Assembly (NCBI RefSeq): GCF_916618885.1
Contig: NZ_CAKAKH010000001.1
Location: 496,001 to 560,000 of the forward strand
Direction of reading: 5' to 3'
From: Marinilactibacillus sp. Marseille-P9653
GTDB taxonomy: Bacteria > Bacillota > Bacilli > Lactobacillales > Carnobacteriaceae_A
DNA length: 64,000 bases
Below the pieces are notes generated by a model. That model saw only the letters and a list, made by a program, of their open reading frames with translations, ran no database searches and was not told where the DNA came from. Shown here piece after piece: positions 30,779 to 38,992 of this stretch. The number at the start of each line of letters is the position of its first letter. Position 1 is the first letter of the stretch. The position numbers were made by a program, and so were the translations under genes.

Positions 30779-31693
30779 ATGAATGATAAAACAGTAGCGA
30801 TAGTAGGATTAGGCGCACTAGGTATTTTGTATGGACAACATCTTTCAAATGCACTAGGCAAAGACCGCGTAAAAGTTATTGTAAGCAAAGAAAGAAAAGA
30901 ACGCTATGAGCGAGACGGAGTCACTTTGAACGGTGAACCGTGCGATTTCAATTATGTATTGGAAACTGATCAAGGCGATCCATCTGATTTAGTTATTGTC
31001 TGTACAAAATCTTTGACGTTAGACAGTGGGATGGATTCGATGAAGCATCAAGTCGGACCTCAAACCACCATTTTGTCTTTAATCAATGGAATCACTAGCG
31101 AGAACATTCTCGGTGCCAGATTTGGACAAGAAAAAGTCATTCCGACAGTAGCGATTGGAATGGATGCGACAAGAGAAGGTCAGAATGTGCGCTCAAAAGT
31201 AAAAGGATGGCTACAAATTGGTGCTGAAGTTCCTGAAAAGATGGCTAGGCTCAACACAGTCGCAGCCATTTTTGACGAAGCAAAATTTCCATATGTCATT
31301 GAAGAGAATATCATGCTGAAAATTTGGGAAAAGTTCATTATGAATGTCGGGGTTAACCAAGTCGTAATGGTTCATGAAACGACTTATGAAGGCATTCAAA
31401 CGGGTGGGGCTTACCACGAACAGGCACGGGCTGCCATGCAGGAAGTAATCGAGATTGCTCAGGCAGAAGGTATTCCGCTTGAAGAAAAACATATACAAAA
31501 TGCTTTTGATATTATTGATACAGTTGATCCAAAAGGCATGCCTTCTATGAGACAAGACGGTCTAGCAAAAAGACAGACAGAAGTCGCCTTATTTGCAGGT
31601 ACTATTTTAGAAAAAGCTAAACAATACGGAATCTCTACACCAGTAAACGAAGAGCTTTATAAACGCATAAAAGAAATTGAAAAAACATTTTAA
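30779..31693 (+). CDS. ketopantoate reductase family protein (PanE/ApbA)
   Basis: A 304-residue NADPH-binding reductase. The dinucleotide loop IVGLGALGILYGQ is at the N terminus; the catalytic-type KIWEKFIMNVGVNQ motif holds the expected Lys and Asn near residue 180. The family includes 2-dehydropantoate reductase, but many members act on other 2-oxo acids and no other pantothenate gene is near, so I leave the symbol blank. GGGGAT precedes the ATG; it is a single gene. Confidence 0.85.
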   Translation: MNDKTVAIVGLGALGILYGQHLSNALGKDRVKVIVSKERKERYERDGVTLNGEPCDFNYVLETDQGDPSDLVIVCTKSLTLDSGMDSMKHQVGPQTTILSLINGITSENILGARFGQEKVIPTVAIGMDATREGQNVRSKVKGWLQIGAEVPEKMARLNTVAAIFDEAKFPYVIEENIMLKIWEKFIMNVGVNQVVMVHETTYEGIQTGGAYHEQARAAMQEVIEIAQAEGIPLEEKHIQNAFDIIDTVDPKGMPSMRQDGLAKRQTEVALFAGTILEKAKQYGISTPVNEELYKRIKEIEKTF

Positions 31694-31801
31694 TCAACTA
31701 GTTTTATAAGCAATAAAAAATACCCGGTCATTTCATTGGATATTATTAAACTTCTTGATTTAAAGTAAGATTGGAAAACTAAATCAAATGGAGTGAAAAG
31801 C

Positions 31802-32785
31802 ATGCGTGCATGGACAATCAAAGAACCCGGATCAAGAGAACAACTCGTCATAGAAGATCGAGAAAAACCACAACCAAAAGAAGGCGAAATTCTAATTGAG
31901 GTGAAAGCCGCCGGTATCAACCGAACAGATACGTTGACCAGACAAAATCCTTCACTTTCAAAACCTTATCCAATTTTGGGGATAGAAGTGAGTGGCGTGG
32001 TGGTTGAGAATCATTCAACAGATCAAAACCTTGCGCCAGGTACAAAAGTAGCAGGACTCGTCAATCAAGGGGGATATGCCGAGTATGTGACGATGCCGGC
32101 AGACCGTGCGATCGTATTTCATGAATCATTATCTATGGAAGAAGCCGTCGCAATCCCTGAAGTTTTTCTAACGGCTTATCAGACACTATATTGGCTAGGA
32201 GCATTACAATCAAAACAGAAGGTCTTGATTCATGCTGGAGGTAGTGGTGTAGGAACAGCAGCGATTCAACTCGCACGTCACCTTAGTCAGGCACAAATCT
32301 TTACGACAGCAGGTCATGAGGATAAGTTGAAAGTGGCTAAGGAACTTGGTGCAGGCACTGTAATCAATTACAAAAAAGAAGCGTTTGAAGAAGTAATCAA
32401 TGAAATGACAAATGGTGAAGGTGTAGATGTCATCCTTGATTTTGTTGGTGCTTCTTATTGGGAGAAAAATATGCAAAGCGCTGGACTGGATGCTAACTGG
32501 GTACTCATCGGAACACTAGGCGGAACGGTTGTAGAAGAAGTATCGTTAACGAATCTATTACAGAAACGGATTTCTTTAAAAGGAACGCTTTTAACTCCAA
32601 GAAGTGATGCATACAAAGCAAAACTGACAAAAGAATTTGTAGAGCATGCCATGCCGTTGATTGAAAAAGGCGATATTCGTCCAATCATTCACTCGGTTTT
32701 ACCGTTTGAAGAAGCAAAAGAAGCTCATCGTCAAATGGAAGATAACGAGAATACAGGGAAAATCATTCTCAAAATTGGAGAGTAA
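31802..32785 (+). CDS. zinc-type alcohol dehydrogenase-like / quinone oxidoreductase
   Basis: A 327-residue MDR superfamily protein. The start is the ATG at 31802 after TGGAGTG; a GTG at 31793 lies inside that ribosome site. The GroES-like N-terminal domain (AAGINRTDTLTRQNP, then LGIEVSGVV) lacks the Cys/His zinc ligands of true alcohol dehydrogenases, and the Rossmann loop HAGGSGVGTAAIQLA plus FDFVGA-type text fit the quinone oxidoreductase (PIG3-like) branch. NADPH-dependent reduction of quinones or enones is likely; substrate unknown. Confidence 0.87.
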   Translation: MRAWTIKEPGSREQLVIEDREKPQPKEGEILIEVKAAGINRTDTLTRQNPSLSKPYPILGIEVSGVVVENHSTDQNLAPGTKVAGLVNQGGYAEYVTMPADRAIVFHESLSMEEAVAIPEVFLTAYQTLYWLGALQSKQKVLIHAGGSGVGTAAIQLARHLSQAQIFTTAGHEDKLKVAKELGAGTVINYKKEAFEEVINEMTNGEGVDVILDFVGASYWEKNMQSAGLDANWVLIGTLGGTVVEEVSLTNLLQKRISLKGTLLTPRSDAYKAKLTKEFVEHAMPLIEKGDIRPIIHSVLPFEEAKEAHRQMEDNENTGKIILKIGE

Positions 32786-32826
32786 TTTAAACGTTGAACA
32801 CAGATTGACTGGCCTTGGTATATAGC

Positions 32827-32866
32827 AAAAGAGCTCATTTACTTTTTAAGGTAGATGAGCTCTTTT
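32827..32866. terminator. bidirectional terminator
   Basis: AAAAGAGCTCAT-TAC ... GTA-ATGAGCTCTTTT arms between convergent genes. Confidence 0.85.
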
Positions 32867-32885
32867 ACTGATTTATAATAAACGA

Positions 32886-33215
32886 TTATTGAAGACGTTT
32901 GTGAAGATCGATGATTTCTACTGCCATATCTTTAAAGGTAATCGCATTCATCAAGTGATCTTGACCGTGAACCATTAAAAGAGACATTTCAACGCTATCG
33001 CCAGAAGCTTCTCTGGTCAACAAGCCCGTTTGTGAATGATGAGCCTGAATCAACGCATCGTCTGCGAGTTTAAGTTTATCATCGGCCGCCTTGAAGTCGC
33101 CTTCCTTAGCTGCATGAATGGCTTCCATTGCATTACTTTTGGCATCTCCGCCATGCATGATTAGTCCCATTATCGTTTGAAGCATTTCTTCTTGTTTTTC
33201 AGTTCTATCCGACAT
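32886..33215 (-). CDS. PTS lactose/cellobiose-family EIIA
   Basis: A 109-residue trimeric helical phosphocarrier. It starts at the ATG at 33215, 8 bp after AAGGAG. The phospho-accepting histidine is H59 in QAHHSQTGLL, and the HGQDHLMNAIT region near the C terminus is typical of the family. It lies 54 bp downstream of the EIIB gene on the same strand. No EIIC permease is adjacent, so sugar specificity cannot be inferred; such IIA and IIB pairs may serve an EIIC encoded elsewhere. Confidence 0.9.
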   Translation of the reverse strand: MSDRTEKQEEMLQTIMGLIMHGGDAKSNAMEAIHAAKEGDFKAADDKLKLADDALIQAHHSQTGLLTREASGDSVEMSLLMVHGQDHLMNAITFKDMAVEIIDLHKRLQ

Positions 33216-33269
33216 ACACAATTCTCCTTCTTAAAAAGCGCTCGATAAGTTTAAACCGTGCGAAAAGGA

Positions 33270-33587
33270 TTATTCGCTTAGGGCTAATGCTCTGTCAAGA
33301 ACACTTTTCCCGTTCATCATTCCGTAATCTCTCATATCAATGACCTCAACTGGGATACCTTTATTGGCTACTTTTGATTCCATTTGTTTTTTAAGGAATT
33401 TAACTTGAGGACCTAGAAGTAAAACGTCTACAGGTTTAGAAGCCAAGTAACTATCCGCTTCATTGGCAGAAACTGCAAAGATATCCGTTTCAACACCATC
33501 TGCTTCAGCAGCTTTTTCCATTTTGGATACAAGCATACTTGTACTCATTCCGGCAGCACATACTAACATGATTGTTTTCATTGACAT
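33270..33587 (-). CDS. PTS cellobiose/lactose-family EIIB
   Basis: A 105-residue EIIB with the phospho-accepting Cys10 in MLVCAAGMSTSMLVSKM, the classical P-loop-like start of this family. AAGGAG precedes the ATG. It heads a two-gene EIIB-EIIA operon with no permease. A candidate catabolite-responsive element lies upstream at 33704-33717. Confidence 0.93.
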   Translation of the reverse strand: MSMKTIMLVCAAGMSTSMLVSKMEKAAEADGVETDIFAVSANEADSYLASKPVDVLLLGPQVKFLKKQMESKVANKGIPVEVIDMRDYGMMNGKSVLDRALALSE

Positions 33588-33949
33588 AATAACTTCTCCT
33601 TCTTTAGATAAACTGGATTAATACATAAACGATTCATCGATTTGTACACGGTTACATTGTTGTTTTAGAGTCGTGTTGGAAAATTTACGAGTTAACAATA
33701 ATTTGAAATCGTTTCCTTCTTATATACTATTTATACACTAAAATTTGTTTGAATTCAAATAAAGAATAAAATCAGTACAGATTTAAAGCATAATATAACA
33801 TGTAATCGATGACATATGATAAAAATGAGTAGAAATGATTTATTCAGATAATGGCTCTGGAGCAAGAAAATTTGTAAAATGGTAGAGTAGTGATAGTGTA
33901 GAAAAAAGAAACAATCAAAGATGAATTGGTTTAAAGTTGGAGGAATACA
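33588..33949. other. 362-bp divergent intergenic region
   Basis: AT-rich, with no convincing ORF. On the minus strand a TATAAATAG-like -10 lies near 33730, just upstream of the cre-like site, which would place that operator over the start of the PTS transcript. I see no strong -35 and no clear promoter toward the ROK gene. Confidence 0.4.
33704..33717. promoter_or_regulatory. candidate cre (CcpA) site
   Basis: TGAAATCGTTTCCT matches the cre pattern TGNAANCGNTNNCA except at the last two bases. It lies in the upstream region of the PTS EIIB-EIIA operon. Confidence 0.4.
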
Positions 33950-34864
33950 ATGAAGAACTATTTAATATATGACGTAGGCGGCTCTTCAATCAAATATGCC
34001 GTAATGAATGAAGAAGAGATTTTAACTACAGGCAAGATGAAGACTCCTACAAAAAATATGGAAGATTTTATAGACACCATCGTAGAGATTTACAGCGAGT
34101 TCAAAAGCGATGTCTCTGGAGTGGCTTTTAGCATGCCTGGAATCATCGATTCAGATAGAGGTTATGCTGTTCATGGAGGATCACTTGAGTTTATTCATCA
34201 AATAAATTTGAAAGAAATGTTTGAAGAAAAAATTGATCAGACCCTCGTGATCGAAAATGATGGTAAGAGTGCTGCTCTTGGAGAAGTATGGAAAGGGAAA
34301 CTACAGGGGATAAAAGATGGTATTGCATTGATTATTGGAACAGGGATTGGAGGGGGCATTATCGCTAACGGCCAATTGATTAAAGGACATCATTTAGCAG
34401 CTGGGGAATTTTCCACAATCAGAACGGATGGACAGTTGCCACTATCTAAAGAGAAGATATTTGCGAATAAAGGTAGCGCAGTGAAACTGGTGAAGCGAGC
34501 CGCTAAAGCTCTTGGAGAAGATCCAGAACACTATTCTGGGGTAGAATTTTTCAAAGAAATCAAAGCAGGCAATCAAAAAGCGGAGCAGCTATTTTCACAA
34601 TATTGTCAGACTATTGCTGCTCAGATTATGAATTTCCAAACCATGTTTGATCCTGAAGTGATTGTGATTGGAGGCGGTATGAGTGAAGAACCGCTATTTG
34701 TTGAAGGGATTCAGCGTGCGGTTGATCACTTATTTGCTGAAGATTTTATGACGGAAATTAACGGATTTCAAGCAAAAGTTGTTCAAAGTGAGTTGGGGAA
34801 TGAGGCGAATCTGTATGGAGCACTGTACCAATACCTGTTGAAAACAAATCAAAAAAAGATATAG
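33950..34864 (+). CDS. ROK family sugar kinase
   Basis: A 304-residue ASKHA kinase with the ATP loop YDVGGSSIKYAVM at the N terminus, NDGKSAALGE, and the second nucleotide motif ALIIGTGIGGGII. The ROK consensus zinc site CxCGxxGC is absent, as in the BglK-like and some glucokinase branches. The HHLAAGEFS part has the expected His and Glu. Substrate may be glucose or a beta-glucoside or N-acetyl sugar. A nitrilase-family gene follows 36 bp later. Confidence 0.87.
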   Translation: MKNYLIYDVGGSSIKYAVMNEEEILTTGKMKTPTKNMEDFIDTIVEIYSEFKSDVSGVAFSMPGIIDSDRGYAVHGGSLEFIHQINLKEMFEEKIDQTLVIENDGKSAALGEVWKGKLQGIKDGIALIIGTGIGGGIIANGQLIKGHHLAAGEFSTIRTDGQLPLSKEKIFANKGSAVKLVKRAAKALGEDPEHYSGVEFFKEIKAGNQKAEQLFSQYCQTIAAQIMNFQTMFDPEVIVIGGGMSEEPLFVEGIQRAVDHLFAEDFMTEINGFQAKVVQSELGNEANLYGALYQYLLKTNQKKI

Positions 34865-34900
34865 AAGATAATGTTAAGTAAGAGAGCGGAGGCAGTAACA

Positions 34901-35698
34901 ATGAAAATCAGTGCGATTCAAATGGATCTTGCATTCAATGATCCAGACAAAAATGAAGAAAAAATCGAGCGGCTCGTGGAAGACGTTATTCAAAAAGAGT
35001 CTCCAGATACAATTGTGCTTCCTGAAATGTGGAACCTTTCTTTCTATCCTAAAGACGTTAAAGAGAACGCTGATAAAGAAGGTATAAGGTCAAAAGCGCT
35101 GCTTAGTAGATTAAGTAAAACATATCAAGTCAATATTGTAGGCGGCACTGTCGCGACGATTTCTAACGGACAACTATTTAATTCAAGTTATCAGTACGAC
35201 CGAATGGGTCAACTGATTCATACCTACCATAAAGTGCACTTATTTTCACCATCCAAAGAAGATAAAGTCTTTACACCAGGTCATGAACTCGGTCTATTTG
35301 AATTAGACGGCGTTAAAGTAGGCATAGCAACTTGTTATGATCTAAGATTTGTTGAATGGATTCGTTTACTAGCGCTTGAGGAAATCGAAATTTTGTTTGT
35401 TCCTGCAGCTTGGCCACACCCAAGGGTCAGCCACTGGCAAACATTACTGAAAGCTCGAGCAATCGAAAATCAGTTGTTCGTTGTAGGTGTAAATAGTGTG
35501 GGTAAAGCGAACGAGTTGACATTTTGTGGACATTCGGTGATTTTGGATCCGTTAGGAGAAGCTTTAGCTGAAAGTGCAGAAGAAGCAACCGTTCTGACTG
35601 CTGAATTAGATTTGAGTCATCGAAAAGAAATCAAAACACAAATCAATGTGTTCAAAGACCGCAGACCAGAGTTATACCAAATCAAAAAGAAACCGTGA
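34901..35698 (+). CDS. carbon-nitrogen hydrolase (nitrilase superfamily, omega-amidase-like)
   Basis: A 265-residue amidase with the full Glu-Lys-Cys triad: E42 in VLPEMWNLSF, K111 in YHKVHLF and C145 in GIATCYDLRF. Length and the WPHPRVSHWQTLLKARAIEN region fit the Nit2/omega-amidase and YafV-like group, which hydrolyse 2-oxoglutaramate or similar dicarboxylic monoamides. The start is the ATG at 34901, 8 bp after CGGAGG; an upstream ATG at 34871 adds ten residues without a ribosome site. Confidence 0.88.
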   Translation: MKISAIQMDLAFNDPDKNEEKIERLVEDVIQKESPDTIVLPEMWNLSFYPKDVKENADKEGIRSKALLSRLSKTYQVNIVGGTVATISNGQLFNSSYQYDRMGQLIHTYHKVHLFSPSKEDKVFTPGHELGLFELDGVKVGIATCYDLRFVEWIRLLALEEIEILFVPAAWPHPRVSHWQTLLKARAIENQLFVVGVNSVGKANELTFCGHSVILDPLGEALAESAEEATVLTAELDLSHRKEIKTQINVFKDRRPELYQIKKKP

Positions 35699-35722
35699 AG
35701 CTTGATTCAAGCATCACGGTTT
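35690..35722. terminator. bidirectional terminator
   Basis: AAACCGTGA-GCTTG...CAAGC-TCACGGTTT between convergent genes; the left arm overlaps the 3' end of the nitrilase-family gene. Confidence 0.82.
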
Positions 35723-35729
35723 AAGACTA

Positions 35730-36392
35730 CTATTGTGGAGTACCAAAAATCTGCGTTGCATAGAGGAATTCTCCGTCATAATGAACACCGATGCCAACTT
35801 CTTGAAATTCTGGACGAATCATATTTTCATAATGACCTTCACTTTCTACCCAGCCATTGAATAAAAGTTCTGCCATAGCCGTTTCGTCTAGGTAGTTCGT
35901 TGCCATACCTAAATTCTCACCGACAATTGTATATGGATAAGAAATCCCTTCTTCCTCAAAAACTGAGAAGGTATCTGAACCATCTGGACGAGTATGAGAG
36001 AATAACGTCTCCGTTTCAATCGCTCTAATGTTGGCTACTTCTCTTAAGGTCTCATTTGAAGTGAGTGTAGAAACTTGTTTTTCTTCACGTAATGCATTCA
36101 ATAAAGTTAGAATTCTGTTTTCTACAACATCATAATCAAGATCAGAAGAGCGTTCTTGAGTGACAGACGAGACTTGGCTTTCATTTGGTTGTTCTTCAGG
36201 AGCGAATCGTTTAACAAGCTGCTCCGGGTTTTGCAGACTTAAGTTTGACCAGTCATCTGGAGCTGGAATAAAGCGCACGATAGTATCAAGCCAATTTCCT
36301 ACCATTGTATTTTGCAAAGCGTTGGTAGACGCTAGCCAGAATCCTAGAATGACGGCTAATACCAGTACGATTAATTTTCTAATATACTTCAT
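35730..36392 (-). CDS. exported CAP-domain (SCP/PR-1-like) protein
   Basis: A 220-residue protein beginning MKYIRKLIVLVLAVILGFWL, an uncleaved anchor or signal peptide. After a variable linker (about 30-90) comes a CAP domain (NALREEKQVSTLTSNETLRE; LFSHTRPDGSDTF; VGENLGM; NGWVESEGHYENMI). Both CAP histidines (in FSHTRPDG and EGHYENM) and the Glu in GENL are visible. Similar YkwD-type proteins occur in many Firmicutes; function unknown. The ATG at 36392 follows AAAGGAG by 12 bp. Confidence 0.88.
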   Translation of the reverse strand: MKYIRKLIVLVLAVILGFWLASTNALQNTMVGNWLDTIVRFIPAPDDWSNLSLQNPEQLVKRFAPEEQPNESQVSSVTQERSSDLDYDVVENRILTLLNALREEKQVSTLTSNETLREVANIRAIETETLFSHTRPDGSDTFSVFEEEGISYPYTIVGENLGMATNYLDETAMAELLFNGWVESEGHYENMIRPEFQEVGIGVHYDGEFLYATQIFGTPQ

Positions 36393-36638
36393 GAGTACAA
36401 CGGACTCCTTTCGATGGATGCTCACATATTGTATCAGAAAAGTATGAATAAGTTGAGAAATCAGTTTGGATTCTTTAAGTCCATATCTTATTTGTGACAA
36501 GAGATTAGTTGGAAGAAATTCATTATAAGATTTTATACTTTATACTTCATTTCAGCACAAGCATTCGGTATAATCAGAAAAGTTCTCTTTAAAAAAATCT
36601 TAAGAATTCACAATAAAATATAGTAGGTGCACAGTCAA

Positions 36639-38039
36639 ATGAAAAATATGAAATCGAACAAATTAGGCACGATGCCGATGAATCGTCTTGTGCTGAATCT
36701 TTCTTTACCGATGATGATCTCGATGTTGATACAATCTCTTTACAACGTTGTGGATAGTATGTTTGTGGCTCAAATCAGTGAAGAAGCACTTGCAGCACTG
36801 TCTCTAGCTTATCCCATTCAGATGCTGATGATTGCGATCCAAGTAGGGGCAGGAGTCGGTATGAATGCAGAAATGTCTAGACGTCTAGGCGAAGAGAATA
36901 GAGAATTGGCCAGTGAGACAGCAAACAATGGTGTATTTTTAGGAGTCGTTCACTATATCATTTTTCTTGTACTAGGACTTACACTAGTACGACCGTTTTT
37001 TGAAGCTCAAACAGATAATCCGGAAATTATTCAGTACGGAATAGAATATACCGTTATTATTACAACTTTCTCAATTGGTAAGTTCATGCAATTTGTTTAT
37101 GAGAGATCACTTCAGGCAACGGGTCGAACATTTTATACAATGATCACCCAAGGAACTGGCGCAATTTTAAATATTGCATTGGATCCAATCTTGATTTTTG
37201 GCTTATTCGGTGTTCCGGCATTAGGTGTCTACGGTGCAGCAATCGCTACCGTTGCCGCTCAACTCATCTCTGCACTATTGGCTTTTTATTTTAATGCTAA
37301 ATTCAACGATGATATTGATATGCAGTACAAAGGGTTCAGACCCAATTTTAAGGTCATCAAGCGGATTTATGCTATTGGTGTACCTTCTATGATCATGACA
37401 TCCATCACTTCTGTAGTAACACTTCTATTAAACAATATTCTCTTACAGTTCACACCTACAGCTACAGCGGTTTATGGTGTCTACATTAAACTTCAAGGCT
37501 TTGCTTTCATGCCAGTTTTTGGACTGAATAACGGTATGATCCCAATTGTTTCTTATAATTATGGGGCTCGAAACAAGAAAAGAATGATTAGTGCTATTAA
37601 AATTTGTCTGATCTATGCCATGAGCATGATGCTAATGGGCACGATATTGTTCCAAGCCTTTCCTGAACAATTACTAGCGTTGTTTAATGCGTCAGATGAA
37701 ATGACAGCGATTGGTGTTTCTGCGCTTCGAACGATTAGTATTAGTTTCGTGCTAGCAGGCTTTAGTATTATTATAGGGACAGTCTTCCAAGCGCTAGGGA
37801 ATGGTATGCTCAGCTTATGGGTAAACGTGATTAGACAACTCGTTGTACTCGTACCAGTAGCTTACGTGCTCTCGCTTTCTGGAGATGTACATTCTGTCTG
37901 GTGGTCGATTGTGATATCAGAAGCTGTGGCTGTGGTCTTTTCAGTTATTGTTATGCGCTATGTCTACAATAAGAAAATTCGTCCGATGTCTGACAACGAA
38001 CCATTGAACCCAGAACGGTTTGCAAACGAACAAGTTTAA
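36639..38039 (+). CDS. MATE family efflux transporter
   Basis: A 466-residue membrane protein with about 12 hydrophobic segments in two homologous halves. The N-terminal region MNRLVLNLSLPMMISMLIQSLYNVVDSMFVAQ is the typical MATE start, and the half-repeat GVPALGVYGAAIATVAAQ recurs. These antiporters export drugs, dyes or metabolites using Na+ or H+. Start set at the ATG at 36639, 9 bp after TAGGTG; an in-frame GTG at 36627 lies within that site. Single gene. Confidence 0.92.
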   Translation: MKNMKSNKLGTMPMNRLVLNLSLPMMISMLIQSLYNVVDSMFVAQISEEALAALSLAYPIQMLMIAIQVGAGVGMNAEMSRRLGEENRELASETANNGVFLGVVHYIIFLVLGLTLVRPFFEAQTDNPEIIQYGIEYTVIITTFSIGKFMQFVYERSLQATGRTFYTMITQGTGAILNIALDPILIFGLFGVPALGVYGAAIATVAAQLISALLAFYFNAKFNDDIDMQYKGFRPNFKVIKRIYAIGVPSMIMTSITSVVTLLLNNILLQFTPTATAVYGVYIKLQGFAFMPVFGLNNGMIPIVSYNYGARNKKRMISAIKICLIYAMSMMLMGTILFQAFPEQLLALFNASDEMTAIGVSALRTISISFVLAGFSIIIGTVFQALGNGMLSLWVNVIRQLVVLVPVAYVLSLSGDVHSVWWSIVISEAVAVVFSVIVMRYVYNKKIRPMSDNEPLNPERFANEQV

Positions 38040-38178
38040 AGGGTCCAAGTCTTTTAATTCGACCTTCTCTTAAATCCTAAAAGCCTTTTATTCGATTTTT
38101 CAGCAAGTAGTTTGTTACAATGAAGTTAGAGTTTTCAAGAAAGTTTCATGATAACATTCAAATTGAGGAGAGACTGAT

Positions 38179-38805
38179 ATGATACCAAAGATTATACACT
38201 ACGCTTGGTTTGGTGGGAACGAACTAGGAGAACTGGAAGAAAAATGTTTAGCTAGCTGGAAGAAATATTGTCCTGATTGGGAGATTATGCGTTGGGATGA
38301 ATCAAATTTCAATCCAGAAGAACATGGTATATACACAAAACAAGCTTATGAAAGAGAAGACTGGGCCTTTGTCTCAGACGTTGCGCGTCTTTATGCTTTA
38401 AAAGAACATGGTGGAGTTTATTGTGATACAGATATGGAATTAATTAAATCCATTGAAGAGTTCAGAGACTTGCCAGCATTTTTCAGTTTTGAAATCGAGA
38501 CAGAAATTTCGACTGGGATAATCGGAGCAGAACCCCATCATAAATTTATTGAAGAATTATATGATGACTATGATGGTCGTGAATTTATCTTGCCAGATGG
38601 ATCAAGAGATGAAAAAACGAATGTCATCCGTATCACAGAAATCATGACAGAGCGTGGATTAAAGCCAGATAATACAAAACAAATTATTGAGAACTGCCAC
38701 ATTTTCCCTCTAGAGTATTTTTCTCCAAAAGATTATTGGTCTAGAGAAATCGATGCAACAGATAATACCTATGGTATTCACCAATTTACAGGTAGCTGGT
38801 TATAA
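38179..38805 (+). CDS. glycosyltransferase with DXD motif (GT32-like)
   Basis: A 208-residue soluble glycosyltransferase. MIPKIIHYAWFGGNEL at the N terminus, CLASWKKYCPDWEIMRWDE, SDVARLYALKEHGGVYCDTDME with the nucleotide-sugar and metal-binding DTD motif, and the C-terminal GIHQFTGSW are classical for the Gly_transf_sug (GT32, OCH1-like) family. These enzymes usually add mannose or galactose in capsule or polysaccharide clusters, but here the gene stands alone, so the acceptor is unknown. Confidence 0.9.
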   Translation: MIPKIIHYAWFGGNELGELEEKCLASWKKYCPDWEIMRWDESNFNPEEHGIYTKQAYEREDWAFVSDVARLYALKEHGGVYCDTDMELIKSIEEFRDLPAFFSFEIETEISTGIIGAEPHHKFIEELYDDYDGREFILPDGSRDEKTNVIRITEIMTERGLKPDNTKQIIENCHIFPLEYFSPKDYWSREIDATDNTYGIHQFTGSWL

Positions 38806-38820
38806 GAATAGTATGACAGC

Positions 38821-38868
38821 AAAGAAGTTTTCAAGTGAGTACGTCGCCACTTGGCAGCTTCTTTTTTT
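38821..38868 (+). terminator. terminator after the glycosyltransferase gene
   Basis: AAGAAG...CAAGTG...CACTTG...CTTCTT stem with internal loop, followed by seven T residues. Confidence 0.8.
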
Positions 38869-38992
38869 GATTTAATAAACTCCCTTAAATAAAAAAAGAG
38901 TAAAAAAAGTAATTTTGAAGATTGATTTTAAAATCTATCTCTAGTAATAAACCTCATGATACAATAGAAAAGAAGTTAGGAGGCGAAGGGCA

